A stretch of 64,000 nucleotides of DNA, taken from Pseudonocardia sp. CNS-004. Lineage in GTDB: Bacteria > Actinomycetota > Actinomycetes > Mycobacteriales > Pseudonocardiaceae. The DNA lies in NCBI GenBank assembly GCA_001942185.1, contig MKJV01000064.1:86773-150772 (forward strand). Direction: 5' to 3'. The position numbers were made by a program, and so were the translations under genes. The notes under the pieces are model-generated. The model did no database searches. It saw nothing but the letters and a program-made list of their open reading frames with translations, and was not told the origin of the DNA. Below are positions 35,933-46,950 of the stretch, in pieces; the first letter of the stretch is position 1, and the number at the start of each line of letters is the position of its first letter.

Positions 35933-36742
35933 TCAGGAAAGGTCCCAGATCAGCCGGTAGTAGGCGATCCGCCGCGGGTCGGGCGCGATCCCGTAGCCCT
36001 CGAACACGTGGCCCTCGTAGCCCGGCCCGTAGTTCCACTCCGTGCTCCAGGCCGCGATGGCGAGGTCGGCCCATCGGTCGGCGACGCCGAGCTTGCCGAG
36101 GTCGACGTGCGCGGCGAAGGTGCCGTCGTCGTGCAGGAGGGTGTTCGGGGCGCAGGCGTCGCCGTGGCAGACCACGAGGCGGTCGATCGGTGGCGGATGC
36201 CCGATCCGCGCCCTGGCCTCGGCGACGCCGAGGTTCCGGTGCTCCGTGGCCCAACTGGCCGGGCTGTCGCCGTCGGCGAGTCGCCGGTCGGCCTGGGCGG
36301 TCCGGCGGCCGATGCTCCAGTCGAACGGGCAGTCGTCGACCGGCAGCGCGTCGTGGAGCAGGCGCAGGCCGCGTCCGATCGCGGTGGCCGCGGTTGCAGG
36401 TTCGGCGATCCACCGCGGGTCCACCGCCGAGCGTCCGGGCTGCGCCGCCGTCACGAGCCAGGCGCCGTCCGCGTCGTCGTCCTGTGCGAGCACCTCGGGA
36501 ACCGGCACCCGGGGCCGGGCCCAGCGCAACCGCTCCGCCTCGGCACGGAAGTCGAGCTCGGGTGTGCCGGTGGCGGCCCACTTGACGTACCTGACGCGCC
36601 CGCCGTCGTCGAGACGGAACGTGAGCCCGCCGAGCTGGTTCCGCCACACCGGGACGATCCGGTCGGCGCCTGCGAGCCCGGCGACGGCTGCGGGGACGGG
36701 TACGTGGCCGGCGGGGGTGCCGGCGAGGGCGGGACGGCTCAC
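35933..36742 (-). CDS. aminoglycoside 3'-phosphotransferase-like kinase
   Basis: The 269-aa protein has the APH fold: N-terminal lobe with RYVKWAATG, Brenner motif VVCHGDACAPNTLLHDDGTF (catalytic Asp) and the metal motif HVDLGKLGVADRWADLAIAA. The order matches APH(3') enzymes that phosphorylate kanamycin-type aminoglycosides with ATP or GTP. Producer and soil actinomycetes carry many such kinases, and the real substrate may differ. It sits 13 bp from the convergent HxlR stop. Confidence 0.87.
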   Translation of the reverse strand: MSRPALAGTPAGHVPVPAAVAGLAGADRIVPVWRNQLGGLTFRLDDGGRVRYVKWAATGTPELDFRAEAERLRWARPRVPVPEVLAQDDDADGAWLVTAAQPGRSAVDPRWIAEPATAATAIGRGLRLLHDALPVDDCPFDWSIGRRTAQADRRLADGDSPASWATEHRNLGVAEARARIGHPPPIDRLVVCHGDACAPNTLLHDDGTFAAHVDLGKLGVADRWADLAIAAWSTEWNYGPGYEGHVFEGYGIAPDPRRIAYYRLIWDLS

Positions 36743-36773
36743 CGGCCCATGATCATCGAGACGGCGGCCGGCT

Positions 36774-38004
36774 TCAAACGAGATCCGGGCGTAGCCGGGC
36801 CAGCAGCTCCTCGATCGCCTCGGCGCCCGCCGCCGCCCTCACCCACGGTGCCGGCGAGGGCCTCGGCGGCCGTGCGCCGGGACGGGTCGACGAGGGTGCG
36901 TTCGACCTCGGCGCGCAGCTCACCGGGCGGGACGGGGCGGCCCGACAGGTGGTGCCGCAGCACGACGCCTGCGCCGCGTTCGGCGACGGCCTGCCCGATG
37001 AGCAGCTGCTCGAACTGTTGGGGGAGCACGACGAGCGGCACGCCGTTCGACAGCCCTTCCAGCGCGCTGTTCATGCCGCCGTGGGTGACGAAGACCGCCG
37101 TGCGCCGGAGCACCTCCAACTGCGGGACGGACGCCCTGACCAACGTGTTCGACGGCGGTGTGCCGAGCCGGGCGGGGTCGGTGTGGGCGCCGACCGCGAT
37201 CAGGATCCGCGCGGGCAGGCCGGAGAGGGCGTCGAAGCAGGAGCGGAAGAAGGTGTCGCTGCCCGAGTGGAGGGTGCCCAGCGATACCAGCACGAGCGGC
37301 TCGCTGCCGTCGACGTGAGCGGCCAGCTCGGCGTCGAGCTCGCGGTCGCGAGCGTCCGGGTCGATCGTGGCGCCGATGTAGTGGCACCGGTCGTCGATGC
37401 GCGGGTCGGGGCGTTGCAGCCAGCGCGGTATCGGGAAGAGGGTGACGTCGCCGAGCGTCGGGAACGCAGGCCGCGGCGGGAACAGATCCTTCCCGAAGCG
37501 GCGCACGACCCGCTGCCGGGCCGCGATCGCGGCGGGCATGTCGCGCACGGCGGCGCGGCCGAACCGGAGCCACTCGCGCGCCGTCTGGCTCCGGAACGCG
37601 TCGGCGCCCACCAGCATCGTGGTCATGAACGAGATCGTGGGAAGGCGCCGGCTCTTGGCCACCATCTGGCCCCAGATCGCGTTGGAGTCGTGGGCCACCG
37701 CGTCGGGTGGGTCGTCGCGCAGCTCCTCCCGCAGGTACGGCACCAGGATCTCGGTGGCGGCGAGGCCGCGGACGACCACGCGCACCGCGCTCGCGGTGCG
37801 CGTGGCCTCCGCGATGTCGTCGGCGGTGATCGTGCCGGCCGGGTAGGGGCGGAACTCGGCGCCGGTGTGCTCGATCGCGAGGCGGAACTGCTCCGTGGCG
37901 TAGTACGTCACGCGGATGTCGCGGCGCACCAGCTCGCGTACGAGCGGGAGGCTGGGGTTGACGTGGCCCGCCGCGGGCATCCCGGCCATCACGATGCGGT
38001 TCAT
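36774..38004 (-). CDS. MGT-family (macrolide-type) glycosyltransferase (apparent frameshift)
   Basis: About 409 aa, GT1/GT-B fold. The N terminus is MNRIVMAGMPAAGHVNPSLP with the conserved His. The C-terminal donor site is FVTHGGMNSALEGLSNGVPL followed by PQQFEQ. Relatives such as Mgt and OleD inactivate macrolides by adding glucose. Near 36830 one extra G in a GGG run breaks the frame; without it the protein ends AEAIEELLARLRPDLV at 36774. The start overlaps the TetR stop (ATGA) and GGGAGG lies upstream, so TetR and this gene form an operon. Confidence 0.87.
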
Positions 38005-38693
38005 GCGGGTCCTCCCTGGGGAGCCTGCGTGGCGATGGCGTCCGCGACCGTTCCGCGGAAGCGCTGGTAGCGCTCGAGAACCGCCGGGGCGGCGGCGGCC
38101 AGCGCCGCCGGGTCGGGGTCGGTCGGGGGCTCCAGGGCGGCGCGGACGGTGTGGTGCAGCACCGCCGCGACCTCCTCGGGCGACCCGGGCGCTGCGTGCT
38201 GGAGGTAGAAGCCGGTCTGCACGGCGCCCACCAGGTACATCTGGGCTGCGAGGTCGAGGTCGGTGCGCATCAGTCCGTGCTCGCGGAGCAGCCGGAAGAG
38301 GTCGGCGGCGAGCGCGGCGCGCCATTCGCGCACGGGATCGGCGTCCGGGTCGCGCGCCAGGTCGCCCAGCACCTCGTGGTCGCGGGTGAACATCGCGCGC
38401 AGCAACGGCCTGCGCTGCACCTCGAGGTAGGTCAGGCGCACCTGCTCGGCGATCTGCACGGTGGCCGGGTCGCGGCGGATCGCGGCGACCAGCTCGTCGA
38501 CGAGGTCGAGCGACTCGCGCATCAACACGCACACGAACAGCCAGGTGCGGGATCGGAAGTGCAGGTAGACCGTGCCCTTACCGATGCCGGCGCGCTTGGC
38601 GACCTCCTCGATGGTGACGCGCTTGTAGCCCCACCTCAGCACCAGGTCGGCGGCGGCGTCCAGGATCCGCCGCCCGCGGTCGGCCTCGGCCAT
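38001..38693 (-). CDS. TetR-family regulator of the glycosyltransferase operon
   Basis: The 230-aa protein has an N-terminal HTH (RRILDAAADLVLRWGYKRVT, then AGIGKGTVYLHFRSRTWLFV). It has a perfect dyad directly upstream (38713-38735), as expected for autoregulation. The last bases overlap the MGT start. It likely senses a macrolide-like ligand and derepresses the glycosyltransferase. Confidence 0.9.
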   Translation of the reverse strand: MAEADRGRRILDAAADLVLRWGYKRVTIEEVAKRAGIGKGTVYLHFRSRTWLFVCVLMRESLDLVDELVAAIRRDPATVQIAEQVRLTYLEVQRRPLLRAMFTRDHEVLGDLARDPDADPVREWRAALAADLFRLLREHGLMRTDLDLAAQMYLVGAVQTGFYLQHAAPGSPEEVAAVLHHTVRAALEPPTDPDPAALAAAAPAVLERYQRFRGTVADAIATQAPQGGPA

Positions 38694-38712
38694 CCCGTTC
38701 CTCCTGACTGGA

Positions 38713-38735
38713 TGACCAGATTTCGTATCTGGTCA
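38713..38735. promoter_or_regulatory. TetR operator, 9-bp inverted repeat
   Basis: TGACCAGAT and ATCTGGTCA are perfect arms around TTCGT. The dyad lies 20-42 bp upstream of the TetR start, in the only AT-rich patch of the short gap before the helicase stop. Confidence 0.8.
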
Positions 38736-38746
38736 CGAGTCGGAGC

Positions 38747-41529
38747 CTACTCCCAGGTCAGACGCAGCGCTGTCCGGACGTCGAGCGGCGAGATGCCGCG
38801 GCGGGAGGCGAGCAGCAGGGCGCCCTCGGGGCCGCGGGTGTAGACGGGCCGCGGCCAGTCGCTGACCCAGCGCCGCCATTCCCGGCCGAAGAGATCCGCG
38901 TGGCGGCGGTGCTCGGCCATGACGACGGGCACCGCGTGGTAGGTCGCGGCCCGGGGCCGCGCCCAGCGCGCGGGCGGCCGCCACCCGGCGCGCAGCAGCG
39001 CGGGCCACGCGGTGCCGGGGTCGCGCAGCACGTAGTGGCCGACCAGGTAGCGCGGGTCGCAGGTGGGCTGAGCACCTCGTCGAGGGCGTTCGCGTACCGG
39101 TCGGAGGCGGCCGGGTCCGCGCCGGTCAGCCGGAACTGCCAGGCCCCGGTCTCGTCGGGCGCGATCATGACGGCGTCGGCGCCCCGGTCGATGAGACCCG
39201 CGGCGTGCATCGCGTCGGCGGTGGCGTAGGCGATCGCGGGCACGTCGGGTGTGGAGCGGGCCACCTCGTGGATCATCCGGCCGCGCCGGAAGGCCTGCCC
39301 GGCGTACGCCCCGGTGCACAGCAGCGCCGCCGGCACCGCCACGGCCGCGCCCACGCCCGCGCCCGCCACGAGGAACGCGACGGCGACGAGCGTCGTGACC
39401 AGCGCCGCCGCGGACCACAGCGTGCGCCGGTCGGTGGACAGGCCGGTGGCGGCAGGCACGGCGGCCGGTGGTCGCGCCGCCGCGGCGGGTTCGCGGACGG
39501 GCGCCGGGTTCACCACGCGGACCACGCGCACCGGGCGGTCCGCGTACGGCTCGCCCACCCGCCACAGCTCCCGCACCCGGTCCCGGCTGCTGGTGCGTTC
39601 GAGCATCCGCCGGTTGAACGGGGAGAACTCGGCGGACGGCGGCGGCGCGTACGCGGAGAGCCCCGGGTCGACGTGCGTCACGCCCGCCATGACGTGCCCG
39701 TGCTCGGTGACGCCGTAGTAGCCGTCGTGCTTGCGGACGAAGCGCTCGAAGTCCGCCGCGCCCTTCGGGTGGTCGTCGGCGACGCACACCACGGACCACG
39801 TGTGCGCCACCTTCCCCGGCCACCCGGGGTCGCGGCGCAGCGCCCGCCCGCGCAGCTGCACGACCGACGTGCCGGTGGTGGCCTCGGTGAGGTCGACGAG
39901 CGTGTTGACGGCCGCGCAGTCCCACCCCTCGCCGAGGATCGCGCGGGTGCCGATCAGCGTCGTCGATCCGCCGTCGGCGAAGAAACGGGTCACGAGTGGC
40001 ACCCAGCGGCGTGACGTCCACCCGCCGCTGCCGGTGATCTCCACGATGCCCGTGGCATCGGTGGGCACCGGGTCCATCCGCAGGCCGGGGGCGGTGCGAG
40101 CGACGTGCTCGACGAAGGCGCGTGCGACGTCGGCGTCGGCGGCCACGGTCCGCCCGGTCACCAGCATCGGCCGCAGCTGCGGCAGCCCCGTGAGGTGGCG
40201 CAGCGCCAGCCGGGCCGACCCGGCGTCGGCGTCGAGCACGCCCACGAGCCCCGACGGCAGGGTGGCGCGGGCCTGCTCGTGGTCGCAGATCACCACCGCG
40301 CGCATCCGTGCGCCGACCGCCTCGTGCTCGGCGGTGAGGATCCGGCCCGCCGCGTCGATCTTCGCGGCGCTGCGCGCGATCACCCGGTCGACCGGGGAGC
40401 GGCCGCTGCGGACGCCGTGGCGGGTGAGCCGGTACCCCACGCCGGGCAACGCGGCGCGGATCGCGTCGTAGGCGTGGGCGTCGCGCGGGTCGTCGCTGCG
40501 GGCGAGGAAGCGGCGGGCGTACACGTGCAGGAGGTGCATCCAGTCGTCGGCGCCCGGCGCGCGCCGGTGCTGCTCGTGCAGCCGCGCCCCGTCCGGGAGG
40601 CCCAGCATCCCCGCGTGGTGGAAGCGCAGCGCGGCGTCGGCCACGTCGGGGTGGTCGCGGGCGAACCGGTGCCACGGAACCGCGGCGCCATCGCCCGAGT
40701 GGTGCTCGCGGCGCACGGCGAAGCGGTCCAGCCACGGCAGGAAGCCGACCGTGGCGAACCCCGGGTCGACGAGGTCGGCGGTGAGGTCGGCGAACCGCTC
40801 GGTCTGCGCCCCCAGCCACGCCTGCTCGCGATCGGTCGGGGAGGTGAACCACGCGTGCTCCGCGAACGGCACGAGCTCCCCTTCGCGGACCATTGCCGGG
40901 ATGGACGGCCCGGTGACCATCCGCCCGAAGAGGCGGTCGACGAGGGCGCGCTCGTCGCGGGTCAACGCGCTCGGCGGCGTGGCCGTGAGCCCGATGACGG
41001 TGGCGTCGGGGAGGTGTTCGAGGACCTCGGCGAGCAGCTCACCCCACACGTCCAGCAGGTGGTGGCACTCGTCGAGCACCAGCGTGACCGGCCGCCTGGC
41101 GAGCGCCGCCACGAGCTCGCGGCCCGAGGTCCGCAGCCGCTGGATGTACCCACCGCGCTCGTGACCGTCCGGGTCGATCTCGGCGTCCGGGTCGAAGGTG
41201 GCCAGCGACTGGTAGGTGAGCGCGGTGACCGTGGCGGCGAGCCCGCGGTCGGCCGAGCCCGCCGGAGGATCGGGGGTGAACCGGGACCACTCCGCGAGCC
41301 ACTGGCCCTGGATCGCCGTGTTCGGCGCGAACGCGACGATCGGGTGGCCCAGCCTCCGCGCCGCCTCCAGACCCACCACGGTCTTGCCGGCACCCGGCGG
41401 GAGCACGACCCACGCCCGCCGCCTGCCCCGCGCCAGTACCTTGCCCACCCCGTCGAGCGCGTCGAGCTGGTGGCGCCGCAGCGCGACGCCCGGTCGAAGC
41501 GCGGCGAGGCGCCCCGCCACGTCACTCAC
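38747..41529 (-). CDS. DEAD/DEAH-box helicase with C-terminal membrane helices (apparent frameshift)
   Basis: About 927 aa. The SF2 core has Q-like entry RRHQLDALDGV, Walker A VVLPPGAGKTVVGLEAARRL, DECH box TLVLDECHHLLD, motif III GLTATPP and motif VI QLRGRALRRDPGWPGKVAH. After the helicase core, two helices (WSAAALVTTLVAVAFLVAGA and VAVPAALLCTGAYAG) predict membrane attachment, which is unusual. One base is missing near 39066. GTG 41529 overlaps the response-regulator stop, so the helicase is the third gene of that operon. Substrate nucleic acid unknown. Confidence 0.83.
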
Positions 41530-42182
41530 GAGGTCATGCCGTTCTGGTAGGCCCACACCACCGTCTGCACCCGGTCCCGAGCACCGATCTTGGTCATCGC
41601 CCGCCCCAGGTGCGACTTCACCGTGCTCGTCTCGATCACGAGCTCGGCAGCGATCTCGGCGTTCGACATGCCGCGGGCGAGCAGCCGCACGATGTCGGTC
41701 TCGCGGGCCGTGAGCTGGTGCGCAGCGTCGGCGGACGCGGTGTGCGCGGGACGGCGGCGCGCGAACTCGGCGATCACCCGCCGCGTCACGGTCTGGTCGA
41801 CGAGGCCGTACCCGTTCGCGAGCCGCCGCACCGCGTCGACGAGGTCGTCGGGCTCGGTGTCCTTCAGGACGAAGCCGCTGGCCCCGGCCTCGAGGGCGCC
41901 GAAGACGTACTCGTCGAGGTCGAACGTGGTCACGACCAGCACAGCGGGCACGGACCCCTGCTGCGCGCCGGACGTGATCTCCCGGGTGGCGGCGAGCCCG
42001 TCGCCGCCGGGCATGCGCACGTCCATGCAGATGACGTCGGGTGCGAGGCGGTGGGCGAGCCGCACGGCCGCGGGGCCGTCGGCGCACTCGCCCACGACCT
42101 CGATGTCGCCCGCCAGTTCGAGGATGACCCGGAACCCCGCCCGGACCACCGACTGGTCATCGGCGAGCACGACTCTGATCAC
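41526..42182 (-). CDS. NarL/LuxR-type response regulator
   Basis: The 218-aa protein has a receiver domain with the acidic pair (VVLADDQS), phospho-acceptor Asp in CMDVRMPGGDG and Lys in FVLKD. It also has a LuxR HTH (LTARETDIVRLLARGMSNAE, then STVKSHLGRAMTKIG). GTG 42182 overlaps the kinase stop (GTGA) and its TGA overlaps the helicase start. Cognate regulator of the histidine kinase at 42179-43545. Confidence 0.93.
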   Translation of the reverse strand: MIRVVLADDQSVVRAGFRVILELAGDIEVVGECADGPAAVRLAHRLAPDVICMDVRMPGGDGLAATREITSGAQQGSVPAVLVVTTFDLDEYVFGALEAGASGFVLKDTEPDDLVDAVRRLANGYGLVDQTVTRRVIAEFARRRPAHTASADAAHQLTARETDIVRLLARGMSNAEIAAELVIETSTVKSHLGRAMTKIGARDRVQTVVWAYQNGMTS

Positions 42183-43545
42183 GGGGTAAGTGTCGGGCCA
42201 CGAGCGGATCGGTGGGCGCCCGGGTGCGGGGACGTCGTCTCCCCGCCAAGAGGGAGGGCGAGCGCCACCCGCCATCCGCCCGACGGCGTCGGTCCGGCGT
42301 CGAACCGGGCCCCGATCAGCGCCGCCCGCTCCCGCATCCCGGCCAGGCCGAACCCCCGGTTGGTGCGCGGGTGCTCCGGGCCGGGCCGGGCCGCGTTCAC
42401 GATCTCCAGCGAGACCTCGGGCCCGCGGTAGTGCAGGTGGACCCGCACGGCTGCGCCCGGCGCGTGGTCGCGGGCGTTCGACAGCGCCTCCTGGGCGACG
42501 CGGTAGAAGCTGACGTCGGCGATGGGCGGCAGGTCCCGGTGCTCGCCCTCCCGCACGAGGTCGACCGGCGTGCCGAGCTCGCGGGCCGTCTGCACGAGCC
42601 GGTCGAGGACGGCCAGCCCGGGTACCGGCGCGCCGCTGTCCTCGGTGTCGTCCTGGCCGGGGCCGCGGAGCGCACCGACGACGAGGCGCAGGTTGTGCAG
42701 CGTCTCCTTGCCCTGCGCGCGGATCCACGCGGCGGCCTCCTTCGCCGCCTGCGGGTCGCGGTCGATGAGCCGCTCGACGACCGCCGTCTGCACGACCATG
42801 CCGGACAGGTGGTGGGCCGCGATGTCGTGCAGCTCGCGGGCCATCCGGGAGCGTTCCAGCCCGATCGCGGCGTCGGCCCGTGCCCGTTGCGCCGCGACCG
42901 CCTCCGCGGCCCGCACCCGCACGAGCTCGACGTAGCGCCGGCGGGTGGCGAAGTAGGCACCGAAGAGGGCGAGCGCGCCGTACGTCACCGCCCCCGACAC
43001 CAGCTGGCCGACCACCTCCGTGACGGTCGACCCCGCGGCCGCGGTTCCGGGCCCGGCACCACCGCCATCAGCAGGAGCGCCGCGCTCTCGAACAGGATCA
43101 CCCCGGCAACCACCCGGACCGCGCGGCGGGAGGGCAGCATCGCCCCGCAGCCGTACGCGGCGATGGCCGGCGCGAGACCGCGCACCGCCACACCGGCCGG
43201 GAGCGCCGCGAACATCAGCACCTGCAGCAGCGACACCACCCAGAGGCACAGGACCGGGTTCACCCGGCGGATGCACAGGACGAGCGACTGGGCCGACGTC
43301 ACGACGACGGCGACGGTCAGGTGGAACGGCGCCGGCACGACGCCGGGGATCCGGGCCTGCTCGGCGAACACCAGTTCCACCAGCACGACGTGGAGCAGGA
43401 CCATCAGCACGGCCAGCGCGCAGTCGCGCCGGAACGGGGTGCTGAGCCCCACCGCCGTGAGCCGGGCGTCGTTCCACGCCGCGAACCGGTCCGGCCAGCC
43501 GTGCGACACGCCGGGTTCGATCGGGTCGTCGGTCTGCGTGGTCAT
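42179..43545 (-). CDS. membrane sensor histidine kinase, NarL type (apparent frameshift)
   Basis: About 455 aa. The N terminus (MTTQTDDPIEPG) leads to about five membrane helices such as CALAVLMVLLHVVLVELVFA. A HisKA_3 segment follows with ARELHDIAAHHLSG (phospho-acceptor His), then HATPase_c with AQEALSNARDHAPG and GFGLAGMRERA. One base is missing near 43045, where the two frames meet. The stop overlaps the regulator's start. Signal unknown; no extracellular sensor domain of note. Confidence 0.88.
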
Positions 43546-43579
43546 CGCTGCGTCATCTCGGTCACCGGTCGTCGGGGCG

Positions 43580-45588
43580 TCAGTAGGACAGGTCCGGCGA
43601 GAGCAGGCCGAACGCCTCGGCGAACCATGCGGTCCCCGCCAGTGCCAACAGCAGGCACACGCTACCGAGGACACCGAGCACGCCCTCGCGGTACCGGACC
43701 GAGGCCACCAACCGGGCCGCGGCCGGGAGCACCCCGAGGAGCGCCACCCACTGGGCACCCTGCAGGGCGCGCAGGAGCGGCTCCGGTACCTCTTGCAGGC
43801 CGGAGATCGTGACGACGACCGCCGTCCACCCCGCGAGCGCGAGCAGCGCGACGGCCGCGGCGACCCGGGTCAGCACCCGTGCCACGCGGCCGGGGCGCCC
43901 CGGTGCCGGGAGCCGGTGGTGGCGGCGGATCATCGCGCCGACCGGCCAGGCCAGCAGCCCGAGCAACAGCACGGCCACCGAGGCCGCGAGCACCGGCAGC
44001 ACGATGGCGGCATCGCGCGTGGGCGGGGTGCGCAGGAGCGTGAACGCCGACTCGAAACCGATCGCCTGCACCTGGTCGTCCGCCACCCGCATCGTGACGA
44101 TCCGCTGTCCCCCGACCTCCTGCCACACCCATGGCCGGATCTCCCGGTAGACGGCCGGGTGGAGGCTCAGCGGTCCCGGCTCGATGAGCACCGTCCCGTC
44201 CTGGCGCGCGGTGACCTTGGTCTGTCCGAAGAGGGTCATCGTGGTGAGGAACGTGCTGAAGGGCAGGCGCGCGCTCTCGTAGGTGCCCTCGGCGAGCGCC
44301 GCGTGGCTCGTCGTCGCGGTCGTCGTCTCGGTCGCGGTCGTGATCGTCGTGGCCGGCGGTGGCGTCGCGTCGCGCGGCGGGAAGTACCGGTCGGTGAACC
44401 CGTGCAGCAGCGACTCCCGCAGCTCGAGGGTGTCCGTCGCGCCCCGGCCCGAGCTGTTGAGCGAGATGAAGATGCCGGTACGGGCGTCCGGGTAGAGCTG
44501 CATGTGCGAGTGGAAGAAGTCGGTGTCGCCGCCGTGCCCGACGATGCGGTTGCCGCCCCGGCTCTCGTCGAACAGGCCGAGCGCCATGCGGGGGCCGTCG
44601 GCGAGTGTGCCCAGCGACCCGGCGTCGAGCGCGGGTTGCCGCATCATCGCCAGCGTCTCGGGCCGGAGCAGGGGCTGCCCCGGTCCCGCCTCGCCCAGCT
44701 GCGCCAGCATGAATCGCGCCATGTCGGTCGTGGACGCCGACAACGCCCCGGCGGGCGCGGGGCCCACCGTCTCGAAGGGCCCGCCGGGGAGGACGCGGTG
44801 GGGTAACCGCGGGAGAGCCGAGCGGCCAGGTCCGGCGGGAGCGGCTGCGCGAAGCTCGACGACGCCATCCCGGCGCGGTCGAGCACGTTGCGCTCGACGT
44901 AGTCGGCGAACGGCATGCCGCTGGTGCGCTCGACGATGTAGCCGGCGACCGCGTAGCCGTAGTTCGAGTACGACGGCACCGTCCCGGGTTCGAACACCTG
45001 CTCCGGCGGGTCGACCGCAACGGTGTCCCGCAGGTCCACGGTGGACTCACCGAGGAAGATCAGGTTGCGGATCCGCTCCTCGAAGCCCGCGGTGTGCGTC
45101 AGGAGGTGGCGCATCGTGATGGGCCCGTCATACCTGCGGGGGAGCGGGAAGTCGAGGTAGCGCTGCACGTCGGCGTCCAGGTCGATCCGGCCCTGCTCGA
45201 CCTGCTGCAGCACGGCCGTTGCGACGAACACCTTGGAGATCGACCCGACCCGGAACAGCGTGTCGTCCGGGTCGACGCGGCGCGGTGCGTCGCCGTCGGC
45301 CCCGGTGTCGGCCCAGCCGTACCCGCGGGTGGTGAGCACCTGCCCGTCGCGCACCACGGCGACCGTGGCGCCTGCGATGTCGGACCGCTCCAGCGCGGCC
45401 GGCACCAGCCCGTCCAGCCAGGCGTCGACGTCCGGGCCGGTCAGGTCCGGGGCGCTCGGGGCGGGGATCTGCGGCGCGGGGGCCAGGGCAGCCGGGGCGC
45501 CGCAGCCGCTCAGCAGTGCCACGACGGCGCACCCGGCAGCGATCGCGGCGAGCCGGGCGCGGACGCCGCGCGGGGCTTCTGAAGTCAT
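43580..45588 (-). CDS. class C beta-lactamase-like serine hydrolase lipoprotein with membrane tail (apparent frameshift)
   Basis: About 669 aa after one restored base near 44795. An export signal ends in the lipobox ALLSGC. The hydrolase domain has SISK (VGSISKVFVATAV), Tyr in SYSNYGYAVAGYIVE and HGGDTDFFHSH in place of the KTG box. It matches the beta-lactamase/penicillin-binding-protein-like family of uncertain substrates. The C-terminal third carries several membrane helices, for example AAIVLPVLAASVAVLLLGLL. It lies 34 bp upstream of the kinase start on the same strand, possibly in one operon. Confidence 0.83.
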
Positions 45589-45636
45589 GGGTGAAGCGTG
45601 TCGGGACGCGCCCGCCGCCACATCGGGCGCAGGTTC

Positions 45637-46950
45637 TCAGTCCGGCTTACGACCTTCGGAGGATGCGGACCGTCGCGGGTCGCAGGTCGGGACCGCGGCC
45701 CGCTTCCGTTCCAGCAGCTCCCGCTCACGGGCGTTGCCGCACAGGTCCACCGCGCGCGCCAGCTCGGCCCGCGCCTCCTCGGCGCGTCCCAGCCGGTGGA
45801 GCAGCTCGCCCCGGACGCTCGGCAGGAGGTGGGACCCGTGGAACGCGCCCGTGGCCGCGAGCTCGTCGACGATGCGCAACCCGGCGGCTGGGCCGTCGGC
45901 CATCGAGACCGCGACCGCCCGGTTCAGCTCGACGACCGGGGAGGGCGCGACCCGGCCGAGCGCGTCGTACAGCAGGACGATCCGCTCCCAGTCCGTCGCG
46001 TCGACGGACGGCGCGACGGCGTGGCACTCGGCGATCGCGGCCTGCAGCCCGTAGGCGCCCAGCCCGCGGCCCGTGGACCCGGCGCGGGTGAGCAGTGCCC
46101 GTCCACGCCGGATCGCCGCCCGGTCCCAGCGCCGCCGGTCCTGCTGCTCGAGCAGCACCGGTTCACCGTCGGGCCCAGTGCGGGCCGGGAACCGGGCAGC
46201 GGTCAGCTCCAGCAGGGCCGCCAGGCCGAGCACCTCCGGCTCGTCCGGCACCAGGCGGGCGAGCACGCGGGTCATCCGGATCGCCTCGTGCGCGAGGTCG
46301 GTGCGGATCCACTCCGGCCCCGACGTCGCGGTCGAACCCTCGGTGAAGATCACGTACACGACGCTGAGCACGGAACCCAGCCGCTGCAGGCGATCCGGTG
46401 GCGGCGGCAGCTCGAACGGCACGCGGGCCGCCGCGAGCGTCTTCTTGGCGCGGGTGATCCGCGCCTGCACCGTGGCCGTCGGCACCAGGAACGCCCGCGC
46501 GATCTCGTCGCTGGTGAGGCCGCCGATCACCCGGAGCGTGAGCGCCACCCGCGCCTCCCGCGACAGCACCGGGTGGCAGGCGATGAACGCCAGCGCGAGC
46601 ACGTCGTCGTCGAGCCGGTCGGGGTCCCACAGCAGGTCGGGGTCCGGCGTGCCGCCGTCCTCGTCCAGGTCCCGGGCGAGGACGGCGTACCGGTCGTCGA
46701 GCGCGGCGCGCCTGCGGAACCCGTCGATCGCGCGGCGGCGCCCGACGGTGAGCAGCCAGCCCGCCGGGTTGTCGGGGACACCGTCGCGCGGCCACGTCAC
46801 GAGCGCCTCGGCCAAGGCCTCCTGGGCGAGGTCCTCGGCGAGCGCGAAGTCCCCGGTGTAGCGGGCGAGGGCGCCGACGATCCGCGCGGACTCGATCCGC
46901 CACACCGCCTCGACCGCCCGCCGCCCGCCACCGGCGCCCGGACCGCTCAC
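45637..46950 (-). CDS. ECF42-type RNA polymerase sigma factor with TPR-like C-terminus
   Basis: The 437-aa protein has sigma region 2 (RIVGALARYTGDFALAEDLA and the -10-binding helix), region 4 (TSDEIARAFLVPTATVQARI) and a long C-terminal helical domain, the DUF6596 architecture of ECF42. ECF42 factors have no anti-sigma factor and are usually encoded beside a YCII/DGPF protein, which is seen here. GTG 46950 overlaps the YCII stop by three bases (GTGA). The C-terminal helices probably regulate activity. Confidence 0.9.
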   Translation of the reverse strand: MSGPGAGGGRRAVEAVWRIESARIVGALARYTGDFALAEDLAQEALAEALVTWPRDGVPDNPAGWLLTVGRRRAIDGFRRRAALDDRYAVLARDLDEDGGTPDPDLLWDPDRLDDDVLALAFIACHPVLSREARVALTLRVIGGLTSDEIARAFLVPTATVQARITRAKKTLAAARVPFELPPPPDRLQRLGSVLSVVYVIFTEGSTATSGPEWIRTDLAHEAIRMTRVLARLVPDEPEVLGLAALLELTAARFPARTGPDGEPVLLEQQDRRRWDRAAIRRGRALLTRAGSTGRGLGAYGLQAAIAECHAVAPSVDATDWERIVLLYDALGRVAPSPVVELNRAVAVSMADGPAAGLRIVDELAATGAFHGSHLLPSVRGELLHRLGRAEEARAELARAVDLCGNARERELLERKRAAVPTCDPRRSASSEGRKPD

